A DNA stretch of 64,000 nt from Spongospora subterranea f. sp. subterranea (GCA_049724395.1 JAUGWO010000119.1:1-64000), one strand, 5' to 3'; shown: positions 22,557 to 34,269, counted from the stretch's first letter. The notes: generated by a model from the sequence alone, not told the origin. Made by a program: numbers and translations.

Positions 22557-22960
22557 TCAGGTATTATTCCCGTCCCTATATCCCAAATCCTGATCAGAGT
22601 TCCTACCATTGCACATCATGGGTATCAGTCGGATCGCAGCCAAACATACTAAAACCGCCCTAAACAGCCCAAACATACCTTTCAAGAGAAAGCAGAGGCC
22701 AAATAGAGTTCCGTCTACATTGAAGGCAACGGCCCCAGATCTGGTTCGTGAGCCCCAATTACTGTCATGGGGCAATAAAAAAGATTTACAGTGCTGGACA
22801 CGAGCAAGACCTGCCTGTAACCCCGGACAGAGAGAACTGGACGAAATCTGATCCGGATTTGGGACACAAGAACAGGAACATTACATGAACAGGTCAGACG
22901 AGGGTCAGATCGAGCCTCAACTACGTCTATCGCCTTTAATGCAGAAGAGCAGCTTGTTAT
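22557..22960. pseudogene. PROPPIN fragment 3 with internal inversion
   Basis: From ~22850 down to 22557 the minus strand carries the end of PROPPIN exon 4, the following intron and the start of exon 5 (VIGAHEPDLG; TAGGAACTCTGATCAGGATT). From ~22850 up to 22960 the plus strand carries the next part of exon 5 ([20 protein letters not shown]). The two halves point in opposite directions from a shared junction, so no protein can be made. The same arrangement recurs at 33620-34260. Confidence 0.85.
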
Positions 22961-23347
22961 ATTCACACTGAAAGAATCAGTGAGCAACATGCTCGGAAAA
23001 TGGAAGTATCTCGTCGCTCATTTTTGAGGAGTTTCTTTAAATTTAGGGACTGGAAACCAGTGTAGTTAAATGACGATGCAAATTTCAATAAAGCTCGACA
23101 CTGATTTGCAGACCTATATATGCAGTATATCAACTACATTGACGAGCATACAGATTGTAATTTTTTCCCAATTTTGAAGAAGAGCACACAGATATGAAAA
23201 CTGTATTCGAGCAAAGGTCAGCAAAAATGCAATCACTCAAGTGCTCTGATTCTAGAGCGTTTTGTTCTTGACAGACGGGAAACTCGGTACGGTCATTGAG
23301 AAAGGATTTATGCGAAACGATGAATTCAACGGGAAGAACTTTCTGAC

Positions 23348-23405
23348 GTTAACAACCTCATAATGATGAAAAACGTTTTTGTCAAACATTTATGAGGTTG
23401 TTAAC
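23348..23405. repeat. 16-bp perfect inverted repeat with 26-base loop
   Basis: GTTAACAACCTCATAA (23348-23363) and its reverse complement (23390-23405). No adjacent gene. It could be the remains of a small terminal-inverted-repeat element or a hairpin. Confidence 0.7.
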
Positions 23406-23703
23406 ATCAGATGCAATTCAAGACATCCACGTTCCGGCAGAGTTTCTCCAATTGGTTAACTTGTGCAAGCGATATTCCCAAGTGACCACCGCAAGCTTCG
23501 CTGCACAGCCGACTCTACCAACGCGCGAAGGTCGCTCCTGAGCTACGGCCTCCACTAGGTACTGTAGTCTTTTGAACACCCCCAGTGATTTTGATCCAGT
23601 GTTTCTGTTGTGTACATACAAAACTGACTGGATTAAAAGACTGGCACGCACTTTTTGATCCAGTCAATTCTGTAGGCCTGTAGAATATTTCGGAATTTGA
23701 TGA

Positions 23704-24917
23704 TCAACATTTGTTGCCATCCTGTTCCGCCCATTGTTTCTTCAGGTCTTCAATGACGTCCACTGGTATTCGACGATGTGACTTGTATTGTTTGCAAGCG
23801 AAAGCAGCTACTCGATCTTTGAGACCATTCTTGTAGGCGTCTCCAAAGCGAATTGTCAGCCGAAACCATTTGCGAACAAGGGCTAATGGAAATTTATCCA
23901 GTATCTGTTGCACCCTTTTCCGTAAGCTGGGAAACGAATAATCGCATGTTCGCGACAAAGCAACTTCCGTCTTCCCCATGCCATCTCTATTGGGTTGAAT
24001 TCACAGTGGAATTTTGACAGGAATGTACATAGATTTCCACGTCCTACAAAAAGTTGTTCAAGAGCGGATTTTTAGGATAAAAAATCTGCTTCCATCTCCA
24101 AAATTTTGCAGTCTTTACAAATACCATGCATTTGCCATGTTCTGGGAGAAGCCCTCGTTCTTGTACAGCATGCAACGTTCCTTTTGCCTGTCCCGCAAAA
24201 TGGGGATGGTCGTTCAGGAAGACCATTGATTGTGGAACAGGAGTTGGGTCAATCTGATTTCGCTAAATGTTCCGATGTGCCTGTGAGAATTTGCTGATGA
24301 CATTTCTCAATACCCCTGAGCCATAACGCTTAAGTATTAGTGTTTGGGATTCTTTTGAACTTGAAAATATCTTGCCGAATAGCTGCAGATATATCGTTAT
24401 CGTGAGAAGTTGACTGCGACTGATATACCGAAAATGGTACTCCATTGCTTTCGGATTCGCTATAGGTGGAAAAAACAGTGTCATCGAATACATCGACTCC
24501 TGTCGCAGATATCTGACTGTTCTGCTCGTTATCATCGAGATTTAGCCGGCGTGCTGGTTTGAAGTACTCGAAAATCGAGTGATTCAAGGAAATATTCTTT
24601 TGCAGCTCAGCTTCTGATCTGCGAACTGAACGCTCAGTGTTTCCTGTGTATCTCTTTTTCAAAACAGTTTAACCCAAGGGCCGAGCCACTTCTTCATGCT
24701 CATTTCCCTGGTCTGTTTCATCGCTAATTTCGCTCAAACTGCTTTGGCCGCTACCCTGACTTGCACAGAAATGGAAATCTGAACTGCAAAGATCTTCAAC
24801 GAGGTCCAGTGATTCATGTTCTGGTTTTTTTGCGACAAGCAAGTTTTCTTGTCGTCGTCTTGCAGCCGCTGCAGCAGCAGTACGTTTCCGACTTCGTAAG
24901 CGGGGCATCACAAGCAA
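23704..24917 (-). mobile_element. Fungal DDE (Tc1/mariner-like) transposase relic
   Basis: Minus-strand pieces in order: 24917-24669 (basic start MPRLRSRKRTAAAAAARRRQ), 24662-24330 (RRSEAELQKNISLNHSIFEY and an acidic Ser-rich region), 24226-24044 (LNDHPHFAGQAKGTLHAVQE) and 23979-23704 (CDYSFPSLRKRVQQILDK, VRKWFRLTIRFGDAYKNGL, YKSHRRIPVDV). These match the order of the common fungal DDE_3-type transposase, whose third acidic residue lies in H-C-E-x-N-P-I-E; HCEFNPIE appears here in a shifted frame near 24000. The middle catalytic region (first two Asp) is largely missing, between 24330 and 24230. Dead: several stops, frame changes and an internal loss. Confidence 0.82.
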
Positions 24918-24969
24918 ACCGTACTCGTTTACATGTTCTCCGCAGGAATGTTCCTACAGTGCCATCAAC

Positions 24970-26650
24970 ATGCTCATGGAGCGAATCACAACCATGAACC
25001 GCGATCAGCTGACTTTAAACAGAAATCAGAATGCTATAGCAGGGTCGATCCACCACAAAACTATTCGTGGCAACGCATGTCCCTTCTGGAACGATGAACT
25101 GAAAATCGCTTACAAGAGAAAGAACCGCGCCAAAACAAAATGGCAACAATCAATGGTAAAACAGCACCGAGCTGACCGTATCGAGGAAAGGAAACGAAAA
25201 TTGCAGAAACTCGACACACACTTCAAAAACATGTTCAAGAAACACAAACACAAACACTTACGTAACCTGCTAGTAAGGACAATACGGGAACAGCAACGTG
25301 GAAGATGCCCTGGTTCCGCAAACAAACAAAAAGCATCGTACCTTCGCAACTCGTACCAACAATGCAGTAATGCAGTCGAAGAAGCAAATCTAGTCGCCGA
25401 AAACTTCAGCACCATTTATAACCCACTCGATCTTGAGCTAACTATCCAATGATGAGCGGAAAAAATACAATGAATTGGTCATAGACCTAAAACGGCGAAG
25501 GGCTTGTAGCCATCCACCACCTACCACAAAAAGAGAGCTATACAGCGCAGCGACAAAGGCAAAAAGTAGAGCAGCTCCTGGAATAGATGGAATCTTTTCA
25601 ACACTCCGAAAACAAATATGTGCAAATGACAAATTAGCAGACAGCATCAGACAAGCGATTAACAATGACTTCATTGTGAAAGGGTCATTCCCAGATATTT
25701 TGAAGAAGGCAAAAATTATCCAGTAACCGAAATTAAAACCTGGTGATACCGCCCGATATCTTTACTGACTTCTTTGGCAAAATTAGTTGAGAGTATCATC
25801 GAGCATCGACTACGCCAGCAATCAGAAAAGCACATTCCGAAGAAACAATCGGGCTGCAGACCAGCTCACAGCACCTCACATGCGTTGCTTCGACTTCTAC
25901 ACAATTCAGCCATTGCTGCCGCTTCAAAAAACCGATTTGCTGTAGTCCTACACGACTACATGAAAGCTTTTGACAGAGTACAGCGGCCACTCTTGATAGA
26001 AAAATTGGATCGAATGGGAATAGAGCCATAACTAACACTGGTAATTGAAGACTGGTTAATGAACCAAATGCACGAGATGCATTATCGAAATGTGCAGTCA
26101 TCACAATATGAGCAGAATAATGGAATTTCGCAAGGGTCCAGTATTAGTGTACTACTGTGGATATTGTATATCTATGATGCACCATTGAATATGAACAATA
26201 GCAACGTATATGTTGACGACACTACACAATGGGAACAGGGCACTTCTAAGAAAGAGGTCGCTGATAAACTACGAGACAGCAGCAGTGAACTATATAACTG
26301 GTGCAAGGCCAACAAATTAGACTACAATGGATGAAGACTTTTCTCCTGTTTAATAGGCACGCAGACTCAGACAAATGATGATTGATGCAAATCAAAAAAT
26401 CCATACTGCGACAACATTGAAATACCAAGGGGCTAATCTCTTGGCAAATCCAGCTTGCAACAAATCAACAATTCTGATTGTCATGACAGAACCGGCAACC
26501 GACATTCGATGACGATGCAAGTTAATGTATTGACGCAATTTAAATTACCAACGAAGCTGTTTCAACATATCTGTAAGGATTCATTGGAGGCAAACTCAAC
26601 TACTATCTACCGTGGATAGCGGGAGAAATGACGAGCACCACTTTCAGACC
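24970..26650 (+). mobile_element. Truncated LINE (non-LTR retrotransposon) relic
   Basis: Plus-strand pieces: 24970-25452 (basic pre-RT region, CPFWNDELKIAYKRKNRAKT), 25475-25726 (KSRAAPGIDGI, the RT finger start), 25774-26031 (HDYMKAFDRV, the first catalytic Asp motif), 26059-26334 (NNGISQGSSISVLLWILYIY, then VYVDDTTQW, the second motif as Y-V-D-D) and 26340-26470 (LKYQGANL, thumb). The endonuclease domain is absent, so it is 5'-truncated as LINEs usually are. Clade not certain; Jockey/Tad-like by motif spacing. Broken by several stops or shifts. It begins within about 60 bases of the DDE relic. Confidence 0.85.
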
Positions 26651-26659
26651 AATGGAAAT

Positions 26660-27385
26660 ATTAAATTTGAGTTTCAAAAGATGAAATTGGAAGTGTCCCT
26701 TTATTCGAAACCAGTTGAGTTCGGAATGTGTTCGGACTCCGACTTCACCGCGTAGACATGCGAGAGAAATTGCGATGAGTCATGATTGAACAATGATCCT
26801 AAAAACCAATCCAAGACGCCCTTTGTAACAATTAACTGGAAATGAGGTATAATAATTGAGACTGGTATTTAACATGGGAAATATCGGGTGGGGGCAATTC
26901 CCATTCGGTGTGGTCATTTAGGGAAGGTTATGTTGCTGAATCCAGCTGGTCTAATAGGTTCCTTCATCCAGGCTACTTGTAGCGGCCAGGCGGAAGACCT
27001 GGTAGTACACAGGATTACCCGACCCATAAGAACCCGCGAACCTTGTATACCATTCCATACCAAGTGGGTTCAATCGACTGGTGAATACAGAAAGAGGATT
27101 AATTTTTCCCTATTCAGCAAACTGTGTTTGAGTTTGAAGGCTCAAAACCAGCAATATTGAGAGAGTATTATAAATAGCTTTTGATTTTTTGGATATTGGC
27201 CGGAGTGTACATATGGGAAAAGCAGCTCGTGGTGATTCGTTTTTTCAAGGCGCATCTTTCTTGCTAACATACCTTTGGCCTCGGTACTGTACTCCACTTG
27301 AAAACCCTATAAAAATTTGTCGAGACTGGTAGAGTTCCCGCACTGTACTCCGTACCGACCTCAGATCGACCACCACCCGGAGGCG
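26660..27385. other. Stretch without recognisable genes
   Basis: One 90-codon plus frame (26888-27160) with no motif. Confidence 0.4.
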
Positions 27386-27390
27386 ACTTC

Positions 27391-27735
27391 ATGTCGTCCA
27401 CTTGGGGCAGCAGATTCTCCCGCTATCTACCATACTACAACTTCGTATGAATCGTCGCTATTTGCTTTCGTCGTCCAGATTTTGAATGTCAGCAGGCAAT
27501 TGGCAGTTTTGCCCTGACTTTCCAGCTGTCGGTTCTCTACCCGTGGCATTTGCAATTGGACAAGGACTTCGAAAAGATGAAGGCCGAAGTCGACGGTAAA
27601 CTCGCCAATTACCATAACTTGAAGCTACAGAAGTTGGACTTGTTGCATCAGCTGCTTGAAAAGAAATCTCACCAGACTCCCGCTCATTCTTCCGACTCCT
27701 CTGACAACGCATACATATCACGCACGCAACCATAA
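27391..27735 (+). CDS. Small two-exon protein, uncharacterised
   Basis: Exon 1 27391-27444 (ATG, MSSTWGSRFSRYLPYYNF), intron 27445-27525 (GTATGA...TTTCCAG, 81 bases, phase 0), exon 2 27526-27735. The 87-residue product has a short hydrophobic/aromatic N-terminus running into LSVLYPWHLQLDKDF, then a charged helix (KMKAEVDGKLANYHNLKLQK) and a Ser-rich tail. The frame is open across the spliced junction and codon content looks real. The size and layout recall small mitochondrial inner-membrane assembly proteins, but I recognise no family. Confidence 0.5.
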
Positions 27736-28084
27736 TTTGTAATATGCATACAACCTTGATATCAGGCTGCATCGTAAAGTTTTCACTGTTTAATTATTGT
27801 TTCGTCTATTTATTCTGTACTCTCTCATGCTGGTTACCACAATTCCAGCTGGCCAATTTCAAGCTGGATGGTTTGACCACACCCGGTCGTAACTCACAAT
27901 ATTCTCAGCAAGACAGACGATCAGCGCAGCAGAGAATGCTGCAACGCCCATGTTGGCGCTGTGCTCCAGGATATAGAAGCCGATTATGCCACTCGGTATC
28001 ATTACGTCGTGTATTTAGATATTCAGATCTTACAGTTGTTAAGAAACAAAGTGAAAAAGCGTATACACAATCATTGTATTGCGT

Positions 28085-28599
28085 TCAAATATCTTTGAAA
28101 AACGCGCTCGATCGCTGACGCTGGATCACATCCTCGACAGCGTTTAGAGCAAACGTGGCCAGGAAGCCGATCCATCCTGCTGCCAAAATGAATGATATGA
28201 CGACCACTTTGCGATCAAAATGTTGTCGATTTGGCATCAAAGCCTGGGTATCTGAAAATGATGGTAGCCAATTGGGTCACATGGTGCTTGCTGGTCTGGG
28301 AGTTTTACCTGCCGGCAGAACTGCAGTATTGAAGGCCCGGTTCTGCACATTAACTCGGGTCACTACCCATTGTGCGGGTTCTGTCAGACACAAGTTTACA
28401 TCAAAGGAGATGGTTCACAGAGCTAGGTTACTGACCAGGCTGATCTTCGTCATCCGGTAATCCTGCGACCGATCAGCCAACAGCCATAACAAATTAACCA
28501 GGCGATTATCAGGTACGTACCAGCAGGTATCTTGTACAGACCATCAAATATATACAATAAAGCAGCTGCGAATGCAAAATAAACAGCTAACGACGTCAT
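28085..28599 (-). CDS. Small multi-pass membrane protein
   Basis: Exons 28599-28436, 28380-28309 and 28251-28085, introns 55 and 57 bases. About 133 residues: TM1 MTSLAVYFAFAAALLYIFDG, TM2 GTYLIIAWLICYGCWLI, a soluble loop (QWVVTRVNVQNRAFNTAVLP), TM3 KVVVISFILAAGWIGFLATF, and a basic tail ending SSAFFKDI. Splicing is supported by GTAAAA and GTCAGT donors and in-phase joins. Near 28464-28473 there is one extra base relative to the copy at 31532, which puts a stop before the end of exon 1; this is either an assembly indel or an inactivating change. Family unknown. An inverted, 5'-truncated copy lies 3 kb away. Confidence 0.55.
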
Positions 28600-28903
28600 C
28601 TTCCAACACCGTCAGTAGCAAACTGAAGGACAAGAAAGAGAAGGGGTTGCGGGGGGTCTGAAAAAACCCGGGATTGTCCGCCGGTCGGGGTGAATATCTG
28701 TGAGTCCGCCCTAATCGAGTTGACCCAACTTGACTCAGCAGAGTGCCGTAAATGCTGATTGCTGAAGTTTTCGAGAACGGCGATCTTGGCTCGGTTGTTT
28801 CTGAATTATCATGTCCACACCTCGTCGCGATCAACGGTCTTTGTTTAAAGCTTCTCCAGGCATTTTATTCCATTTCCTTTTGCAGCAAGGCAACTATGCC
28901 TCA

Positions 28904-30617
28904 TCATATCTCAGGAAGGGCTACAGCACGCAGATTGGGGTGACCGATTCGTCGTTCGCCGCTTGCTGCCCGCGAGAACACCATCTCACTGGGCACTGGC
29001 CTCGATGTGACCCCCATGTAGTCCCTGGCCATCGGCACTAACCTGGGATACAGCTGCTTGTTCACACCAAACCACATGCAAGCGTTCGTGATTATGGTTC
29101 CACTGATACTATTTGATGCGAAAACCAACGCTTGAGCTCGATCTCAAACTACTCAAGGTCTTTGATATGGTAGAACTGGTAGTTTTCTCATGACGTTGTG
29201 GAACTCGTTTCGCGACGTTGCCAAATGTGACAGTTTGTTGCTGCACGATGCCGATTCCAATTCATTCAGGCCGCTCTCCTCATTGAGCCTTGAATCGTAG
29301 TAATCGTCGAATTCCGGATCGAGCTCGATCTCAATTTCGCCTGATCGAGGCCCAATGCCGGAAGGAACGATTTGACTCGCGGATCGAGGGCTGTCGAGAT
29401 TCTCATCATCTTGTTGCGAACAATTGGCCCGAACTGCCCTAACTTCTTGACCACACTCTTTGCAAACTTGATTGTATGCGAGGCACGAAAACCAGTGTTT
29501 GAAGCAATAGCTGCCTTGGCATGCTGGAACACCGATTAGAAAACGGAAATTTTCATGCCCAATACTGTCCAGAAACTGTAGAAGACCTTGACTCGTCTGG
29601 AGTACTTTTTGTCGGTTGGGGAAATGGCAAAGTTCGGAAAACCGTCGTGTCGATCGTGGATTCGGCGCTGCAGGTTTTCAAAAGGATTCTTATTTTATTG
29701 TTACCGCTGATCATCTCCAATGTGCTGTTCCAACGCGTTTCGCCATCCAGTGACGGGAACCTTGCAGGTCTGCTGCAGGGCCGTCCAGCAGCCTAGGGAA
29801 TAGGGAATCGTTGATCTTCTTGAGAAGGTCTCGGAATGTTCCAATTGCGACATCCATGTTTTTACACTCAGACAGTTCTTGCTTCACCGCTAATTGTATG
29901 TTTGCGCCAAACAGGGCAAGAAAAAGTTCAGGAATTTCTATCAATTTCACTGCATTTATGTCGTGTTCATAACCGGCTTCGGTGATCGCTTGTGCGAAGT
30001 CTTCCGCTATCGCATTAGGCAGGAGTCTTTCCAGGTAACCGGTCATTGCTGTGTTATTCGATGCGTTGTTGACAGTAATAGCCCATAAACTGGAGAGCAG
30101 GGATGGGTTCATGTCCTGCACCGCTTTTCAGCCAATGTTCATCCAGTTGTTCTCCGGTGTGACAACTCAAACAAATGCAAGAATGCAATGCCGCATGTCC
30201 CAATCGTTGGTTATAAAGTGAACCACAATATACCTCTCTTGTCCACATGCCCGTCGCTATCCCAACTCGCCACCTGCCCAGCTCCGCCTTTAAACGCATT
30301 CTTGTCTTGGACTACTCGGCTGACGATTCGTCTTTGATCGTATTCCGACTAGATACGGAAAACTTTTGCCAAAGAGCGCCGCATTACTCCCGAAAATCGT
30401 CCTTCTCAACAAATTTAAAGGACTCTGTGTGATTCAGCAAGCGATTTATTGTCAATGGGCAACGCAGCGAAGAATTTGATGAAGAATTGATGAAAACAGC
30501 ACATTTATTGTTTGCAAATTGGATGTATTCCTCCCGAGCTCCCTTCTGGGTGCAATATGGAGTGCAAAAACCCTCCATCAGCCTGCTGCATTCCGCTACA
30601 GCACTGCACCACGACAC
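28904..30617 (-). mobile_element. hAT transposase relic
   Basis: Minus-strand pieces in order: 30617-30384 (NRLLNHTESFKFVEKDDFRE), 30299-30054 (the GMWT segment and SCHTGEQLDEHW, around the conserved D-x-W-T-S and H-T-G-E-N), 30121-29711 (WAITVNNASNNTAM, the I-T-x-D-N-A-x-N-N catalytic region, here with Asn for Asp), 29532-29266 (TALDPRVKSFLPAL) and 29128-28904 (YPRLVPMARDYMGV, SEMVFSRAASGERR), the last being the hATC dimerisation domain. Order and spacing fit a hAT transposase of about 550-600 residues. Broken by several frame changes. I could not identify the terminal inverted repeats or the 8-bp duplication. Confidence 0.85.
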
Positions 30618-30932
30618 GTGCCCTGGAAACCGGAGTATGCTAGAGATTTTAAATGAAGACTTTTGGGGACAGTTTTGAAAGTTGTAGGTTCCTGCCTAAA
30701 AAACAATATATGTGCTGCCTCAAAATTCTACGCTGCGTTGACCATCGACAATAAATCGCTTGCTAAACCACTCGTAGTCCTTCAAAGCTGTTGAGAACGA
30801 CGATTGTTTTCGGGTACAATTTAACTGTCAACTTCCGATCAGGCGGTGAGCCCTCTAATGTGAATCGCTCCACTAGAGAGAAACCCGAGTTCGACTCACT
30901 GAAATTCCGCACCAACTTGAGTCCAACTCGTC

Positions 30933-31013
30933 AAGGATATTGCCAATTCCCCAACTCTGTAAGGATATTGCCAATTCCCCCAACTCTGTAAGGATATTGC
31001 CAATTCCCCCAAA
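30933..31013. repeat. Short tandem repeat, 28-29 bp x 2.8
   Basis: Units 30933-30960, 30961-30989 and 30990-31013 (AAGGATATTGCCAATTCCCC plus AACTCTGT). Simple duplication; no coding role evident. Confidence 0.9.
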
Positions 31014-31531
31014 TAGTCATGTTGAAAACAAATTTCAGTTAGACATTCGCTGTGATGGTTTGACGACTTTGCGCGAAGATTTCGTGGACCCTGTGAGGTG
31101 GGTCGTCGCAGACATTAAACCTTAACTCGGAAAACAGATGCGCCTTATTAACACAGGCGGCAATGGACACGGGAAGGTCTTGGTCTGAGATTGATGGAAG
31201 TTCTGATTCATTTCTGTCCAAGTCGAAGCAACTATGGTGTTTGCAAGCGAAACTTCCATTTCATCTCTGATTGGAACCGCAGAAACGACTTTTCTTTTTA
31301 ATGGGCATTTATACGGTCAACGTCGGTCTTTATAACGATCTCATTCGGTCAACAGGGCAATAATTGATAGCCTGTCATATTGGTCCAAGATTGGGTGGAT
31401 TGGTTAGAATTGATAGGTTGAATGTCTCCATGGGTAATATTACAGCGACAGAATTGATTGATGCAAAACAGGATCGTTGAAAAGCTTAAATCGATGATAT
31501 TTGCTTTTAGAGAGGGTCAGATTGAGCTTTG

Positions 31532-31790
31532 TACAGGGTACCTGATGGTACGTACCTGATAATCGCCTGGTTGATTTGTTATGGCTGTTGGCTGATCATC
31601 GCAGGATTACCGGATGACGAATATCAGCTTGGTCAGTAACCTAGCTCTGTGAAACATATAACATCTTCTCTAATAATGAACTTGCGGCTGACAGAGCTCG
31701 CACAATGGGGAGGTGAATCAAGCTAAGGTGCAGAATCAGACCTTTATTGCCTCACAGGAAAAACTCCCAGATCAGCAAGTACCACGTGAC
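31532..31790 (+). pseudogene. Broken inverted copy of the 28085-28599 membrane gene
   Basis: The plus strand encodes ALYRVPDGTYLIIAWLICYG, matching TM2 of the gene at 28085-28599, followed by the same intron (GTCAGT...CTGACAG) and ELAQWG of the next exon, after which the match decays (a stop soon follows). The first exon part with TM1 is absent. Nucleotide identity is about 85-90% where alignable, so the duplication is not ancient. Confidence 0.75.
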
Positions 31791-31879
31791 CGGAATTGGC
31801 GACCATCACAACTTTCAGAAGCGACCGTGTCGAGTGTGATTGACAATGGGTCCAGCGAACTCATGGTTTTGGCGTTGGT

Positions 31880-32125
31880 TCATTTCAATTTCAGAAAGGG
31901 GTCTTCTTCAGTTTCAGTAACTTTGATGAAAGTCAGATCAAGGCCCTGGATTTCTTCCTCCTGCTGCGCCCTAATCAGTTTTCGGCTCGTCACAAAGATA
32001 TGGGTCAAAAGAGCAAAAACAACCGAGACCACACTCCGGTACCATTTTGGTAGAAACAACTTGATTGCGGGTTCTCGTAATTGAGGAGTTGACGAGGCTG
32101 CTGCGATTCGCTGGACCATGGTCAC
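31880..32125 (-). CDS. Small single-TM protein candidate
   Basis: An 81-codon minus-strand frame: MVQRIAAASSTPQLREPAIK, a hydrophobic helix (SVVSVVFALLTHIFVTS, residues ~31-47), then a charged acidic tail ending EEDPFLKLK. The layout is believable for a small membrane protein, but the plus strand is open over the same bases and no family is recognised. Confidence 0.3.
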   Translation of the reverse strand: MTMVQRIAAASSTPQLREPAIKLFLPKWYRSVVSVVFALLTHIFVTSRKLIRAQQEEEIQGLDLTFIKVTETEEDPFLKLK

Positions 32126-32620
32126 TCACACACGACCCAATCGCTGGATTCCATCAGGATCAAGGTCTCTGAGTTCACGAAATACTTGAAAACTGGGAAG
32201 AAGCTCTGCAATTGCAAATCAAACAAGAAATTGGCATCTCACAGCATTTTGCTCGCTGGTATTTGCACGAGACGAAAATAGAGGACTTTGGCTTTGGAGT
32301 TGGAGAATACTTTCTCGATGATCGTGCCAACTATCCCAAAAGAAACCATTTTGTGCGTCTGGTTTTTTGAATTGTGACGTTCGCAGTGTTAACGAACGGT
32401 ATCTTATCGAGGAAGATTACGTTCTTGCGGTTGTCACTGAGGTTTTTAGGACTCAGCAGGAAATGGTTCAGAGCGAGCTTTGGTATTGAGTCTATGTACG
32501 ATGACGGATGGACTCGTCCATATTCCTCTCTACTTGCCTCATTAGTCCGAAACCCGAGAACTGTTGTCGACTTCTTTGACTCTCTGTCTATTTATCGGAA
32601 ATTTGTTTTTCGTTGACAAT
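32110..32620 (+). CDS. Uncharacterised gene candidate with a frame break
   Basis: Plus-strand coding-like run: HEILENWEEALQLQIKQEIG, FARWYLHETKIEDFGFGVGE, FLDDRANYPKRNHFVRLVF, then, one frame over, NCDVRSVNERYLIEEDYVLA and VTEVFRTQQEMVQSELWY, and finally RNPRTVVDFFDSLSIYRKF in a third frame near 32550. The first switch coincides with a run of six T at ~32363-32368, where seven T would keep frame. No domain recognised. A real gene with a homopolymer indel or a decaying one. Confidence 0.4.
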
Positions 32621-32639
32621 CCCCATGCCGATACATGTA

Positions 32640-33350
32640 AGCCGCGAGTGATCCCCAAAATGCAGTGAACACTAAGGAAATCGAACTCGCGACCTTGATA
32701 ACCATCATACTGTTAGGAACTTGGTGCAACGGATTCCAGACGGCACAAGCGTCCCGGCCGGTATCGTCGATTCGTCATCAGTGTTTCTCATAATACAAAA
32801 CAACTCACAAATCAAACGGTACTCTTGAGATCGGCGGCAGAAGGTTGTGATGAGGAAACGGATGATGTGGCAACACCAGACACGATGGCCATTGCCAGCA
32901 ACAGGCGAATTTGAGTGGCGATCCGGATTTCGAAACTCAGACGGGAATTGAGCTGGAAACACACAAACAAGCGACGCGACAGCGGGATATGGTTTGTAGC
33001 TTCATATCAGCCCTATAGCTTGGACAAACTTCCCTTCAGTCAGTGGTCGCGTACAGAGTCTGTGCATAGGTACTTGTCAGAGGCCTGGCTACGAAGCCTT
33101 CTCTCGTATTGACGTTCCTGATATCCAACCAAGAATGTACATGTATCTTCAAAACAAGGGTCACTAACACAATAACCAAGCACAGTGGGGATCATTGTCG
33201 CTTTGTCCATGACATGATCAAAACCAAAGATTGTGTCAACAACTGTAGTGTCCGACGTCAAACCCTGTAGCCTTTATCGTTTCTGACCGGCCTCCTGCAA
33301 AGCGGTATCACGTTACGACAACCTCAACGTTGTTACTATGTTACTGCTTC
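32640..33350. other. Stretch without recognisable genes
   Basis: Short frames only. A tRNA-like B-box string near 32680-32720 lacks the rest of a tRNA (see rejected list). Confidence 0.4.
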
Positions 33351-33359
33351 GCGCTGGGA

Positions 33360-33575
33360 TTAGACTGTAACCTTCACATGTGCCCCACGTGCGATATGAT
33401 GTAACATTGATTTATTGCGATGGTATGATATGTTACCATCACTGGGTATATCGAACCACGATATCATCGTAAAATTCATTATGATTTTGAATCAATTGTT
33501 AAAGCTTGCACAGTCGAACTCGCCGTTGGTAGCGGCTCTTCGACCATTAGGCGGATCAACCGATCAAGAATCAAC
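33360..33575. repeat. PROPPIN-flank repeat, copy 3
   Basis: Matches 22290-22520 closely and sits in the same position relative to an inverted PROPPIN fragment. Confidence 0.7.
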
Positions 33576-33619
33576 ATCTATATCCTATTGTCTAGTACTC
33601 CTAGTATTGCTGATCCGCG

Positions 33620-34260
33620 TCTGATGTGCTCAAGTATTGTTCCTGTCCGTTTCTCCCAAATCCTGATCAGAGTTCCTAACAGTTCACATGGTCAATATCA
33701 ATCCAATCGCCGCCAAACATACTAAAACCGCTTTAACAGCCCAAAACCACCAAAGGTCAATAGAGAGTTCCGTCTACATTCAAGGCAACAGCCCCCAGCT
33801 GATTCGTGGGCCCCGGTTACCGTTGTGGGGCAACCAAATAGTAGATTACAGTGCTCGACACGAACATGACCTGGCTGTAATCCCGGACGAGTGACCTGGA
33901 AGAAATTTTGGTCCGGATTTGGGACACAAGAACAGGAACATTGCATGAACAGGTCAGACGCGGGTCATAACAAGCCTCAGTCACGTATATGGTCATTAAT
34001 GCCAAATCGATATTTCTGGTCGTGCCTGATAAAGGTATTGTTCGTCCATTTTCCATTCCTCCTCCCTGTATTCCCATCGTTCACCACCGCGATCAGCAAA
34101 CAATTCCATATTGTACCACTTCTTTTCATCGTCATGGTCTCGGTCTCGCTTCCGTAATACACCAGGATCACCTACAATCGCCGCCTTTGATTCCGATCCC
34201 CACACGATCATCGTGGTGAGTATGATGGAAATAGCTTATAGAGCGCAATTTAACAGCTAA
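33620..34260. pseudogene. PROPPIN fragment 4 with the same inversion
   Basis: Minus strand ~33895-33620: the end of exon 4 (CCGGGATTACAGCCAGGTCA onward), the intron and the start of exon 5. Plus strand ~33900-34260: exon 5 from IRIWDTRTGTLHEQ to the last blade, with several stops and shifts. The opposed halves and the flank repeat are shared with 22290-22960, so the inverted form was copied as a unit. This copy retains more of exon 5. Confidence 0.85.
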
Positions 34261-34269
34261 CAATCAAGA

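Noticed and set aside
32670-32730. tRNA-like strings on the minus strand (AGTATGATGGTTATCA and GAGTTCGATTTCC)
   Set aside because: A- and B-box-like elements are only about 8 bases apart and no acceptor or anticodon stem pairs; not a tRNA.
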